NCBI RefSeq assembly: GCF_019091455.1
Contig: NZ_JAGXJN010000002.1
Location: 551,959 to 615,958 of the forward strand
Source of the DNA: Chitinophaga sp. GbtcB8
Lineage (GTDB): Bacteria; Bacteroidota; Bacteroidia; Chitinophagales; Chitinophagaceae
Reading direction: 5' to 3'
DNA length: 64,000 bases
In this document: in pieces, positions 25,401 through 34,246 of the stretch
Layout: every line of letters starts with the position of its first letter
Position numbering within the stretch: the stretch's first letter is position 1
Position numbers and translations under genes: made by a program
The notes under the pieces: generated by a model
Told to the model about the DNA's origin: nothing
Seen by the model: the letters and a program-made list of their open reading frames with translations, nothing else
The model's database searches: none

Positions 25401-25791
25401 ATGATTCGCGTCATTGCGAGGCCGCGTGTAAGGGGGAGCGGGAAGCAGGGCCGAAGCAATCTCCTGCCATAGGGCCGAAGCAATCAATCATCTGAATGGC
25501 GGGAGATTGCTTCGGCACCTACGCCCGGTACCTCCGTTTATGCCTCGCAATGACGCTAATTCTTTCCTCATTTCAATCATACAGGTATCGTATAAATACT
25601 ACCCCAATCTCCACTACATTATACTTTTATATTTATTATTTTACTTTTTAATTCTTGATTTTTAATTATTAATTCTTCACTATTACTGCAGAATAATTTC
25701 AGTCGGAAAGCCGTAATGGGCCTGCATTGCATAGGTTATCCCCACATTGCTCAAATTTAGCTATATTATCCTCAAACAAAATTTATTTCCT
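25401..25791. repeat. Long palindromic REP/MITE-like element upstream of terpene synthase
   Basis: Nested inverted repeats occupy 25404-25560. Outer arms: ATTCGCGTCATTGCGAGGC (25404-25422) against GCCTCGCAATGACGCTAAT (25542-25560), 17 of 19 paired. Inner arms: CCGAAGCAATCTCCTGCCA (25451-25469) against TGGCGGGAGATTGCTTCGG (25497-25515), one mismatch. A third copy of CCGAAGCAAT lies at 25475-25484. The words CATTGCGAGG and GAAGCAATCTCC form a widely dispersed bacterial intergenic repeat. The rest of the gap (25561-25791) is AT-rich without a gene. Confidence 0.8.
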
Positions 25792-26769
25792 ATGGCACTC
25801 ATTAAAAGCTCTACGGGCAATCCGGCATTGTATTGTCCTTTTCCGACCCGTTTAAACCCGTTGGTTGAACAGGCCGATGCGCATACCACTTACTGGGTAA
25901 GAGCCTTTCACCTCATTACAACCAATGAAGTAATGGACCATTACCGGCGGCAGCGGTTCACCTGGATGGTGGCGCGTATGTTTCCAAATGCAAACCTGGA
26001 AGCATTATGTATAGCTGCAGATCTGAACACCCTGTTATTTGTATTAGACGATCAGTACGACGAAGCTACTGCCGACACGGAAGCTGTGCGTAAAAAAGAG
26101 AACTTTGAAATGTTCCTGGAGCAGGTACGCCGCATCCTGGTATTACATGAAACCAAAACCCTGGAAAAACACGGCCCTTCACTGGCGGCCATCAGTGATT
26201 TCTGGGAAAGGATCTGCCGCCTCAGCACACCTGCCTGGCAAAACCGTTTTGCAGAAAGCATGAAACGGGCCTTTGTGGCAAACCTTTGGCGTATAGAGCT
26301 GGTGAAACAGCACCGCATGCCTGCAGTAGCTGAATACATGCAGTTCCGGCAGGAGTTTGGCGGCGCCAACTTTTTTGCAGACCTGGTAGAGATCATGGAG
26401 AACATCCACCTGCCGGAAGAAGTGCGCTGGCATAATACGGTGCAAACCCTTATTACCCTGTGCTCTGATACCATCTGTTATGCTAACGACCTGTTTTCTT
26501 ACCGCAAGGAATTGCAGCAGGGCGATGAGATGAACCTGGTAATGTTACTGAAGAATCATGAACACCTGACGCTGGAAGATGCTGTGTTTAAAGCCACGCA
26601 GATCCATGATGATAAGGTGAAGGAGTTTATACGGCTGGCTGCACAGCTGCCGGTTTTTGAGGAAGCTGTTAATAAAGAGCTGCTGCGTTTTGTAAATGCG
26701 CTGGCTACTATGATGCGCGGCAATATTGACTGGAGCTGGATGGATACGGCCCGCTACCGGATGGCCTGA
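25792..26769 (+). CDS. Class I terpene synthase (bacterial terpene cyclase)
   Basis: A 325-residue soluble cyclase. The class I metal-binding motifs are intact: D86-D-Q-Y-D90 (DDxxD) and N232-D-x-x-S236-x-x-x-E240 (NSE/DTE triad), plus the C-terminal R321-Y322 pair that contacts diphosphate. The length matches the single alpha-domain bacterial sesqui-/diterpene synthases. It converts a linear prenyl diphosphate (FPP or GGPP) to a cyclic terpene, whose identity cannot be deduced. No prenyltransferase, P450 or methyltransferase is adjacent, so this is a minimal locus. The start at 25792 (ATG) is preferred over a TTG 45 bp upstream. The 3' end overlaps the convergent histidine kinase by 16 bp. 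Confidence 0.92.
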   Translation: MALIKSSTGNPALYCPFPTRLNPLVEQADAHTTYWVRAFHLITTNEVMDHYRRQRFTWMVARMFPNANLEALCIAADLNTLLFVLDDQYDEATADTEAVRKKENFEMFLEQVRRILVLHETKTLEKHGPSLAAISDFWERICRLSTPAWQNRFAESMKRAFVANLWRIELVKQHRMPAVAEYMQFRQEFGGANFFADLVEIMENIHLPEEVRWHNTVQTLITLCSDTICYANDLFSYRKELQQGDEMNLVMLLKNHEHLTLEDAVFKATQIHDDKVKEFIRLAAQLPVFEEAVNKELLRFVNALATMMRGNIDWSWMDTARYRMA

Positions 26770-28502
26770 GCCGGTGGCAGCCGCTTGTTATTTACCGGGG
26801 AAGTGAGGTACTTGCGCATCACGTCGCTCAGTGTTCTAAAGCTCACGGGTTTTAGCAGGTATTCACTGGCGCCGGCGGTAAGCAGCTCTTCACTTTCCCC
26901 GCTATAGGCATCACCGGAAATTACTATAATGGGTAAGTGTGCCAGATGCGGATGATTGCGTATATGCGTGATCGTTTCCCTGCCGCTCATTACCGGCATA
27001 TGGGAATCCAGGATCATCAGGTCCGGCATTTCCTGCTGGGCAAGGTTAATGGCTTTGGCGCCGTTATCTGCCAGCAGGGTAGTGCAGCCAGCCCTTTCCA
27101 GGAACTTGGCCAGGTATAGCTGGCTTATTTCGTCATCTTCACAGATCAGCACTTTTTTACCGCTGTAGTCGGCGGGTGCAATGGCGGGCTGCGTAACCTG
27201 TGGTTCTGCCTGCCCGGCTATGAGCGGCATATGAAGGGTGAAAACAGTACCTTCCTTCGGGCTGCTGTTCACGGTGATCTTTCCGCCCAGCAGCTCTATA
27301 AAGTGGCGGGTAATAAACAATCCCAGGCCGCTGCCTTCCATCAGGCTGTTCTGTTCTGTTTCAAACGGGTCAAAGATGGTGTGCAGGCGTTCCCGCTCAA
27401 TACCTTTGCCCCGGTCTTTTACCGCCATATACAGCAGGCCGTCCTTTACATAGGCCTTAACTGTTACACGGCTTTTAGGGGCGGTAAATTTTACCGCGTT
27501 CACGAGCAGGTTGCTCATTACTTTGGTAAGCTTGGCCTTATCGCTGATAATGGTAAGCGGCAGCTGATCATGAAACTCTGTTACTATGCTTACCTTTTTG
27601 CGGTTGGCCGTATACTGGTGCACCTTGCACAGGTTCATCAGGAACTGCCGTATGTTAATGGAGCTGTTATCTACCTGGTTAATTTTTCCCGCTTCTATCT
27701 GCGACATATCCAGCACATTGGTTACCTCCTGCATGGCGGTGGTGCTGGCTGTGTACAGGTCCTCTGCCAGCGGCTTCAGGGAAGGGCTTTCATCCACTTC
27801 ATCATTCAGCAGCAGGGTTTGGCTTATTTCGTGAATGGCATTTAAAGGTCCTTTCAGCTCATGGTTGGTAACGCGTATAAAAAAGTTCTTGGAAGTATTG
27901 GCGGCTTCCAGCTCTTCAGAGCGTTTCATTAAGCTGCTGTAAAGCGCTTCGTTGGTTTTTTTGTAATACCACAGCACCAGGGAATCCAGCAAAATAATGC
28001 CGGGCCGGGCCAGCCAGCGCAGGAGCATTTGCTCGTAATCTGTTTTTAAGATGGGGTTTATAAAAGGGTAGGAGTAGTTGTATTCACACAACAGTAAGGT
28101 AAGCGCCGTAATACCAATGCTGATCATGCGGTCCCTGTCTTTCCGGAAGAACAGCAGCGAGGCGCCGAACATCAGCAAAAAAGCCAGGTGCACTTCTATA
28201 ATAGCTGCCAGGATGCCGCTGAAATATACCAGGGAACCGTTAATAATGCATATGTAGGCGTAGCTGGCCCACAGGTGTTTGTGCCGGCTGTTCAGCCATA
28301 ATACGCCTGCCAGCAAAACAGCTTCTGTCAGGCCGGCGGCCAGTATCTGCAGCTCTCCGGTCAGGAAATAAAAAACAATTCCAAAGCAGGAAGTTAAGAG
28401 GAGAGATACCAGGCTAAAGCGGTTTACCGCTATAATAGCATGTTTGGCTATTTCATCCACATTTTGGGTACCGGTTCTTATAATGTTCCTTAATATCGCC
28501 AT
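26754..28502 (-). CDS. Hybrid sensor histidine kinase/response regulator
   Basis: A 582-residue membrane kinase. Residues 30-185 hold about six hydrophobic helices with little extracellular loop, suggesting intramembrane sensing or a membrane-bound ligand. A HisKA domain follows, with phospho-acceptor H214 in NHELKGPLNAI, then a HATPase (N-box NLLVNAVKF 331-339, G1 DRGKGI, G2 GSGLGLF about 390-396) and a C-terminal receiver domain (450-570) with acidic pocket E456/D457/D458-type residues and phospho-acceptor D499. No output domain is attached, so signal relay to another protein is implied. It converges on and overlaps the terpene synthase, and a paralogue of the same design is directly upstream. 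Confidence 0.93.
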   Translation of the reverse strand: MAILRNIIRTGTQNVDEIAKHAIIAVNRFSLVSLLLTSCFGIVFYFLTGELQILAAGLTEAVLLAGVLWLNSRHKHLWASYAYICIINGSLVYFSGILAAIIEVHLAFLLMFGASLLFFRKDRDRMISIGITALTLLLCEYNYSYPFINPILKTDYEQMLLRWLARPGIILLDSLVLWYYKKTNEALYSSLMKRSEELEAANTSKNFFIRVTNHELKGPLNAIHEISQTLLLNDEVDESPSLKPLAEDLYTASTTAMQEVTNVLDMSQIEAGKINQVDNSSINIRQFLMNLCKVHQYTANRKKVSIVTEFHDQLPLTIISDKAKLTKVMSNLLVNAVKFTAPKSRVTVKAYVKDGLLYMAVKDRGKGIERERLHTIFDPFETEQNSLMEGSGLGLFITRHFIELLGGKITVNSSPKEGTVFTLHMPLIAGQAEPQVTQPAIAPADYSGKKVLICEDDEISQLYLAKFLERAGCTTLLADNGAKAINLAQQEMPDLMILDSHMPVMSGRETITHIRNHPHLAHLPIIVISGDAYSGESEELLTAGASEYLLKPVSFRTLSDVMRKYLTSPVNNKRLPPAQAIR

Positions 28503-28659
28503 AAGGGAGTAGCGTTAATTGAAGTCAGCGTAACCTGCCACGGGCATTCATACGAGATGGTTAAAGATTATGGTTATTGAGTACGTGCTGAGCTGAAGCC
28601 TAATCACCAACAAGGTAAAGCATTTTAACTAAAATTGCAAAAAGTGCCGCGCGTAGTGT

Positions 28660-30393
28660 CTAAGCCCGGTGCTCCGGGGCTAGTATAGCCTGAATTATAG
28701 TGTCTTTCAGTACTTTATGCAGCTGTTTAAAATCCACCGGTTTTACCAGGCAGCCTGCGGCTCCTGCCTGCAGCAGGTCTTCTTTAATAGCCGTGTCTGC
28801 CGAGGTAATGATCACCGGTACATGGGCCAGGTACTTATTGGCTTTCAGGCGCGCCAGCAGCTCCCGGCCTTCCATGCGGGGCAGCCCAATATCGGAAATA
28901 ATAATATCGAATTGGTCGCAGGTGGCGCGGTATAACCCTTCCATGCCATCCTCCGCCAGTATTACTTCAAAACCTTTACTGTGCAGGTACTTATGCAGGT
29001 ATTGCTGGCTCATATGGTCATCCTCCACCAGCAGCACTTTACGTCCCTGGAAAATATGATTGTCAATATATTCCGGGTGGCTATCTGCCACAATGATCTC
29101 TTTACATTCATGCACCGGCAGGCATATAATGAACATGGTGCCCTTACCCTGCTCGCTGAACACCTGTATATGGCCCTGCAGCTGAAAGGCCAGCTTTTGC
29201 GCTATGTTCAAACCCAATCCCGTGCCTTCTGCAAAATTGATGCGCTCCCGGGTAAATTCATCAAACAGGGTGGCTACCTTTTCCCGGCTTATGCCTGCGC
29301 CCTGGTCTGCTACTGCAAGGTGCCACTGCCCATTCACCTGGTGCATACTAACGGTAACGGTTGTATTTTTAGGGCTGAACTTAATGGCATTACCTATAAT
29401 GTTGTTAGCGATCTTGGTAAGCGTGGTTTTGTCCTCATACATCAGGCCGGGCAGCTGTTCCCCTGTTTCTACCTCTATCTGCACCGCTTTGCTGCGGGCC
29501 AGGTAGCTGTAAATGTTGCATACTTCCCGGATCCAGCTGCGTATATCAAAGGCTTCGCGTTTTATCTCATCCGGTTTGCCTGCTTCCATTTTACTGCGGT
29601 CCTGCACGTTGTTAATAATGCTTAACACGTTATGGCAGGCGTAGTGCAGGTGCTCATTGGTAGCGCTATCCGGCGCATCCATCAGCTTCAGCTGTGCAAT
29701 GCTGTAAATAGCATTCAGCGGGGTACGGATCTCATGCGTAAGCTCGCGCATAAATACTTTCAGGGAACGGTTAGCGTTTTCCAGCTCACGGGTTTGCCCT
29801 TTTACAGCAGTTACCAGCAGCTTGTTGTATTGCAGGTAATGCATTAAGGTAAGCACAGTAATGAACAGTATTACAGCAATGGCGGAGTAATGTACTACCA
29901 GCAGCACCGTTGGCGTGAAGGGGAAAGGCGTTACTACCGGGTAAAATTTATTCAGCTCTATTAATACCAGGGAAATGATACCGCCTGTGAGGCTGATGCG
30001 CCTTGCCGCGGCGGTTTTCAGGAACAGGAAAGAGGTGACAATTAAGAACAGCGCCAGCCAAAGCCCGTCTATTGCTTTGCCCAGTAACAGGCCAAAATAC
30101 AGGATAGCTGCATTGAGCACCAGCTGCAGGCCCAGTGCGGCCAGCGCATGTTTTTTATAATAGTTAAGGGCAATGATCAGCACAAAAAGCAGGCTTTCTA
30201 CCGTGGTGGCTATTAATATAAGCAGGTGCCCGGAAAGGATGTAGAACAGGAGGCCGAAGATCAAACTTAGCACGATCAATGAACAGGCAACCCCATTAAC
30301 TTTGTTGATGAGTAATTTTTCATGGCGGTCCCTGACCGGGCCGGTACCCATATCGATAACAGTGTAGAGGGTTTTACGTAGGTTCATTTGCAC
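28660..30393 (-). CDS. Hybrid sensor histidine kinase/response regulator (paralogue)
   Basis: A 577-residue protein with the same layout as its downstream neighbour: about six membrane helices (35-190), a coiled linker, HisKA with H220 in LTHEIRTPLNAI, HATPase (N-box NNIIGNAIKF, G1 DQGAGI, G2 GTGLGL) and a receiver domain (about 451-575) with phospho-acceptor D501 in ISDIGLP. The two are diverged duplicates separated by 157 bp on the same strand, and may form a relay or heterodimer. Here the H-box is canonical, whereas the neighbour has NHELKGPL. No DNA-binding output domain is present in either. Confidence 0.93.
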   Translation of the reverse strand: MQMNLRKTLYTVIDMGTGPVRDRHEKLLINKVNGVACSLIVLSLIFGLLFYILSGHLLILIATTVESLLFVLIIALNYYKKHALAALGLQLVLNAAILYFGLLLGKAIDGLWLALFLIVTSFLFLKTAAARRISLTGGIISLVLIELNKFYPVVTPFPFTPTVLLVVHYSAIAVILFITVLTLMHYLQYNKLLVTAVKGQTRELENANRSLKVFMRELTHEIRTPLNAIYSIAQLKLMDAPDSATNEHLHYACHNVLSIINNVQDRSKMEAGKPDEIKREAFDIRSWIREVCNIYSYLARSKAVQIEVETGEQLPGLMYEDKTTLTKIANNIIGNAIKFSPKNTTVTVSMHQVNGQWHLAVADQGAGISREKVATLFDEFTRERINFAEGTGLGLNIAQKLAFQLQGHIQVFSEQGKGTMFIICLPVHECKEIIVADSHPEYIDNHIFQGRKVLLVEDDHMSQQYLHKYLHSKGFEVILAEDGMEGLYRATCDQFDIIISDIGLPRMEGRELLARLKANKYLAHVPVIITSADTAIKEDLLQAGAAGCLVKPVDFKQLHKVLKDTIIQAILAPEHRA

Positions 30394-30595
30394 TGCTTAA
30401 AGCTAATTAGGAACGGTTATTTGAGTATACGTGGTTTGAGGTGATGAATCTATAATAACCTGTAATGTTTGTTGCTGCTGATCTAAAAAATCCGTTAAAC
30501 CAAAGTAAACAATTTTAACTGAAAATAAAAAATAATAGCCATGGACACCGATTGCAGTGGGGCCGCAGTATAAATTAAAAGCAAAAAATAAAAAT

Positions 30596-30660
30596 TAAAA
30601 AGAGAATGCAGCGGTTAGGTTTAAACCTTACTTCGCTGCATTCCCTTTAATTTTTACCTT
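30596..30660. terminator. Bidirectional hairpin terminator
   Basis: GAATGCAGCG (30604-30613) pairs with CGCTGCATTC (30634-30643), with an inner palindrome AGGTTTAAACCT forming an additional stem. A-rich sequence before and T-rich sequence after make it usable on either strand. It terminates the GH16 gene, which reads leftwards and ends at 30680. Confidence 0.88.
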
Positions 30661-30679
30661 TTGCTTTTTTACTTTTCAA

Positions 30680-33600
30680 TTAGTATTTGACCACTTTCAA
30701 AGTGAGCTTTTTATGCTCATTTTCTAATTTTAAGAGGTACGTACCCGGTATCAGGGAGCCAATGTGCTGACTAACCCTGGTTTGCCCTTTAGCGAGGGCC
30801 CATTGTTTTACCACATTGCCCTGCATATCAAGCAAAGTACATACCCGGTACACCGGTTCCTGCAATTCCAGGGTCAGCTGGTCGGTGGTAGGATTGGGGT
30901 ACAGCCGCACGCTTTTTACATCGCCGGTTTCAATACCGGTTTTTACACTGCTGTAAGCCATACGGGCAGCGGAGGAATCGGCTGCCGGCGCAGCGCAGTT
31001 GCTAATACTGAACCAGTTGAACTTAAAAGTGCCCGATTGCACATGGATGCCTGTATAGGAGAGCGCCGGCAGGGTAATGGTATCTGTAATGGTTTGCCAG
31101 GCGCCGCCGGTGGATGGGATATCAACACTGCCAAAGTTATAACCACTATGCCCTACCCATAATTTGGCAGGCGCTGTGGCGGATACCCGGAAGCTGATGG
31201 TGTATTTACCCGCTGCAGGCACGTTCAGCGTACTGTAGGCAAACCAGTCGTTTACATGCAGGTTGGTAAAATCCTGCCCGCCGCCCACATCTGTGCAGGT
31301 TTCCAGGTAGGGGGTGGTAGCGCGGTTAGAGGCGCTTTCTGCTTCATATTTGTCATTAACAGAGCAGGTATAACCAACAGTTACTGCGGCTGTGGCGCTT
31401 ACGGCACCACCAGATACTGTTACTACATAGTTGCCCGGCGTGTTACCGGCCGTAAAATTGCCGCCTGCACTAATGGTATTATCTGCGCCGGTGGCCGCCC
31501 AGGCAGGAGTGAAGGTGTAAACACTGTCACGCTGATCATATCCTGTAGCTGTAAATTGCTGGGATGCGCCTAAGGGTACAGTAACCGTGTCCGGCGCAAG
31601 GGTTATGCGGGTGAGCACCGGGGCTGTGACCACGTGTGCTGTGGCAATACCGCTTACAGCGCCTTCTGTGGCTGTAATGGTATAATCGCCGGCAGCAGGG
31701 GCGTTTAACAGGCCATTTGCGCTAATGGTATTGCCTGTACCGGAAACAGACCACACCGGCTGCAGCATAAACACGCTGCTATCCTGTCCGTAACCGGTGG
31801 CGGTGAATTGTTTTGTTTCGCCGGTGTTAAGGGTTACCGGATCCGGCTTAACGGCGATGCGTGTTAATGGAATAGAATCTGCGCGTATAAAACGCAGCCA
31901 GTTAAAGTTCCAGCCGTCTTTATTAGCGGTGATGCGGATGGTTTTCTGGCCTGGTAATAAACGTACAGGCAATGAGGTTACTGTGCTCCATTTTTGCCAG
32001 CCCCCGCTGGCCGGCAGGGTTACTGTTTGCAGGGTTGCGGTATCCAGCTGTATTTTCAGGCTGGAGGCCGTATTTGCCGCCACGCGGAACTGGATCCTGT
32101 ATTCGCTGCTGTCCGGTACATCAATATCATATTCAAACCAGGTGCCGCTGCCTATGTAGCTCACATCCAGCCCGCCGCCGGTATCGGCGGTTGTTTCTGT
32201 ACAACAGGCATTGCCATTATCAAAACTTTCCGCCTGTATTTTTGCGGGGATAGGTTTGTAATGGGCTGCACGTTTGTTTGCACGTACTACGCCTGTTTTG
32301 GTAACACCGTTTACGGTTACTGTGGCGGTAATTATGGCTGTATCATTCAGGGTGGCCAGCCCGCTGGCGGTAATGCTGTTGCCTGCGCCGGTTATGCTCC
32401 ATACTGGTGTGGCAGCAATTGGCCGCGCGTTCTGGTCCAGTATTTTGGCAGTGTACTGCTGCGTTTTTCCCGGCAAAAAAGAAAGAGTGGCTGGTGTTAC
32501 GGTTACCGTATCCAGCACCGGTGTGCCTAATCCTTTCTGGGAAATGCGCACATAATCCACTACCATGCTATCCGGCCAGTCTGCTTCTGCAATAGTACCG
32601 CCCATGCCGCCGCCAATGGCCACATTCAGGATCAGGTAAAACGGCTGATCAAAGGGCCAGTCTTTCCAGTCTGTATGCGGGTTGGGATAAGTAAGCACAT
32701 GTATGCTGTCGTAGCTGAAGGTAATGGAATCTGCGCCCCATTCCATGCTATAGGTATGGTACACGGTATCTGCATCCATCAGCTTCTTATTGGCGGATAC
32801 CTGGCCGCCGTTGGTCCAGTTGTGGTTTTGTGTGTGCACGGTAGAGAGTACGGTGCCGAAGTTATTGCCTACATGCTCCATCATATCCAGCTCCCCGCTT
32901 TTGGGCCAGCCGCCATAGGCGCTGCTGGTAGGCATAAGCCAGATGGCAGGCCAGGAGCCGCGTGCACGGGGCAGCTTGGCGCGCACGTCCACCTTACCGT
33001 ATTTGAAATCCAGCTTGCCCTGTGTGATCAGGCGGGCCGATGACCAGGGCTCTGCGCTATTGCCGGTAGGGAAATCCTTCCTGCCTTTAATAATGAGCTT
33101 ACCATCTTTTACAAGCGCATTATCATGCGTGGTATCGGTGTATACCTGCTGCTCTCCATTGATCCATCCTTTAGGCTGCGGGTCTACTTTCCATTTGGCG
33201 GCATCGGGCTTGCCGTCTGTATTAAATTCATCTGTAAAGATCACCGTCCAGTTGGGGTTGCCTTCAAATACTACATTGCCTTTTGCCTGGTAGGAAGTGG
33301 TGTTGGCGTTTGCCAGCTCGCCCCCGGCTATGTTCAGCTTCAGCGTGGTGCGGGAGTAGTTGGCCGGTGAGCTGCCGCTTAGCGTAATACGTGCGGTAGT
33401 ATCGTTTATGCGCTGCACGTTACCTATGCTTACGCCTGCGGGCAGGTTGGTGCTGGTCCAGCCGGCAGTGGTTAATACGCTGTCAAATTTACTGCCGCGT
33501 ACCGTGGCGGTGAGCGTGGCGCCGTTTTCCTGGCCCATTAAAATGCTGGTGTCCTTTAGGGTAATACCAGTGGAGTTGGGGCCCTGCACCAGGTCAAAGT

Positions 33601-34132
33601 ACAGGATGCCATTGGCTTTTTTGCCATCAATAAAATGTACTTCAATGCGATTAAAGTCTGTTCTGTTCTTTACGCTCTGGAAATTGTAAGTAGCTTCTTC
33701 CCATTGATTAATATGGCTTACCTTATAGGTAAAGTACACTGCTTTTGAATAGTTGTCGCCGGGTTGCAGCTTAAACATGATCTCGTCCTGCGTGCTGCTG
33801 TACACCAGCATTTTAAATATGCTGTTGGCTGCCAGGTCAAAAGAATCTGTAAGGCTGCATCCTGCGCTCATGTATTCAAAGCAGGTAGTGTCTTTGGTGA
33901 ATTTGGCCACCAGCGGGCTGGGATTCACGGTAGAGATGCTGGGATTGGGCACGCCAAATTCCACTTTGCCGGTAGTGGTATTTCCGGCGTAATAGTTCCA
34001 CCTGCCGGCGCAGGGGCCATTGCCTTCCATATCATCCAGCAGCAGGAATTGCGCATGGAGCCTGTTGCCACTTAACAGCATGCCAAGCAGCAACACAAAG
34101 AGTGTTGAAATGTTTTTCATAACGGGTTTCAT
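30680..34132 (-). CDS. Multidomain GH16 glucanase with CBM6-like modules and T9SS sorting domain
   Basis: A 1150-residue secreted enzyme. Order: signal peptide (to about 27), a beta-sandwich N-terminal domain (about 28-190), a linker Ig-like domain, GH16 catalytic domain (about 295-555) with the E414-L-D416-M-M-E419 catalytic motif, a bacterial Ig-like domain, a CBM6-like module beginning PAKIQAESFDNG, two more Ig-like domains, a second CBM6-like module (YEAESASNRA...GGGQDF), and a type A T9SS C-terminal domain (about 1080-1150; VRLYPNPTTDQ..GTYLLKLENEHKKLTLKVVKY). GH16 enzymes cleave beta-1,3- or mixed-linkage glucans or galactans; laminarinase-like is my best guess. It is the last gene of the ECF-FecR-SusC-SusD locus, after an intercistronic hairpin. 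Confidence 0.92.
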   Translation of the reverse strand: MKPVMKNISTLFVLLLGMLLSGNRLHAQFLLLDDMEGNGPCAGRWNYYAGNTTTGKVEFGVPNPSISTVNPSPLVAKFTKDTTCFEYMSAGCSLTDSFDLAANSIFKMLVYSSTQDEIMFKLQPGDNYSKAVYFTYKVSHINQWEEATYNFQSVKNRTDFNRIEVHFIDGKKANGILYFDLVQGPNSTGITLKDTSILMGQENGATLTATVRGSKFDSVLTTAGWTSTNLPAGVSIGNVQRINDTTARITLSGSSPANYSRTTLKLNIAGGELANANTTSYQAKGNVVFEGNPNWTVIFTDEFNTDGKPDAAKWKVDPQPKGWINGEQQVYTDTTHDNALVKDGKLIIKGRKDFPTGNSAEPWSSARLITQGKLDFKYGKVDVRAKLPRARGSWPAIWLMPTSSAYGGWPKSGELDMMEHVGNNFGTVLSTVHTQNHNWTNGGQVSANKKLMDADTVYHTYSMEWGADSITFSYDSIHVLTYPNPHTDWKDWPFDQPFYLILNVAIGGGMGGTIAEADWPDSMVVDYVRISQKGLGTPVLDTVTVTPATLSFLPGKTQQYTAKILDQNARPIAATPVWSITGAGNSITASGLATLNDTAIITATVTVNGVTKTGVVRANKRAAHYKPIPAKIQAESFDNGNACCTETTADTGGGLDVSYIGSGTWFEYDIDVPDSSEYRIQFRVAANTASSLKIQLDTATLQTVTLPASGGWQKWSTVTSLPVRLLPGQKTIRITANKDGWNFNWLRFIRADSIPLTRIAVKPDPVTLNTGETKQFTATGYGQDSSVFMLQPVWSVSGTGNTISANGLLNAPAAGDYTITATEGAVSGIATAHVVTAPVLTRITLAPDTVTVPLGASQQFTATGYDQRDSVYTFTPAWAATGADNTISAGGNFTAGNTPGNYVVTVSGGAVSATAAVTVGYTCSVNDKYEAESASNRATTPYLETCTDVGGGQDFTNLHVNDWFAYSTLNVPAAGKYTISFRVSATAPAKLWVGHSGYNFGSVDIPSTGGAWQTITDTITLPALSYTGIHVQSGTFKFNWFSISNCAAPAADSSAARMAYSSVKTGIETGDVKSVRLYPNPTTDQLTLELQEPVYRVCTLLDMQGNVVKQWALAKGQTRVSQHIGSLIPGTYLLKLENEHKKLTLKVVKY

Positions 34133-34149
34133 TTTTACGTGGGTAAATA

Positions 34150-34183
34150 GGGACCGACGCAGTTCTGTTACTGCGCCGGTCCC
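34150..34183. promoter_or_regulatory. Intercistronic GC-rich hairpin between SusD and GH16 genes
   Basis: GGGACCGACGCAG (34150-34162) pairs with CTGCGCCGGTCCC (34171-34183) apart from one A-C mismatch. No T-tract follows on either strand, so it is probably not a simple terminator. In this position it could stabilise the upstream SusC/SusD message or partly block read-through into the glycosidase. Confidence 0.6.
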
Positions 34184-34246
34184 GGGTTTCCTGTTAATAC
34201 GTGGTTTCTGGCTATTGTTTCATAGGACAATCATCCTGGATTGTTG

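Noticed and set aside
27231..27845. 204-codon plus-strand open frame opposite a histidine kinase
   Set aside because: The kinase frame on the other strand has all expected catalytic motifs; this frame has none and is a shadow.
28981..29625. 214-codon plus-strand open frame opposite the second histidine kinase
   Set aside because: Same reason: the opposite strand encodes H-box, N, G1, G2 and receiver motifs.
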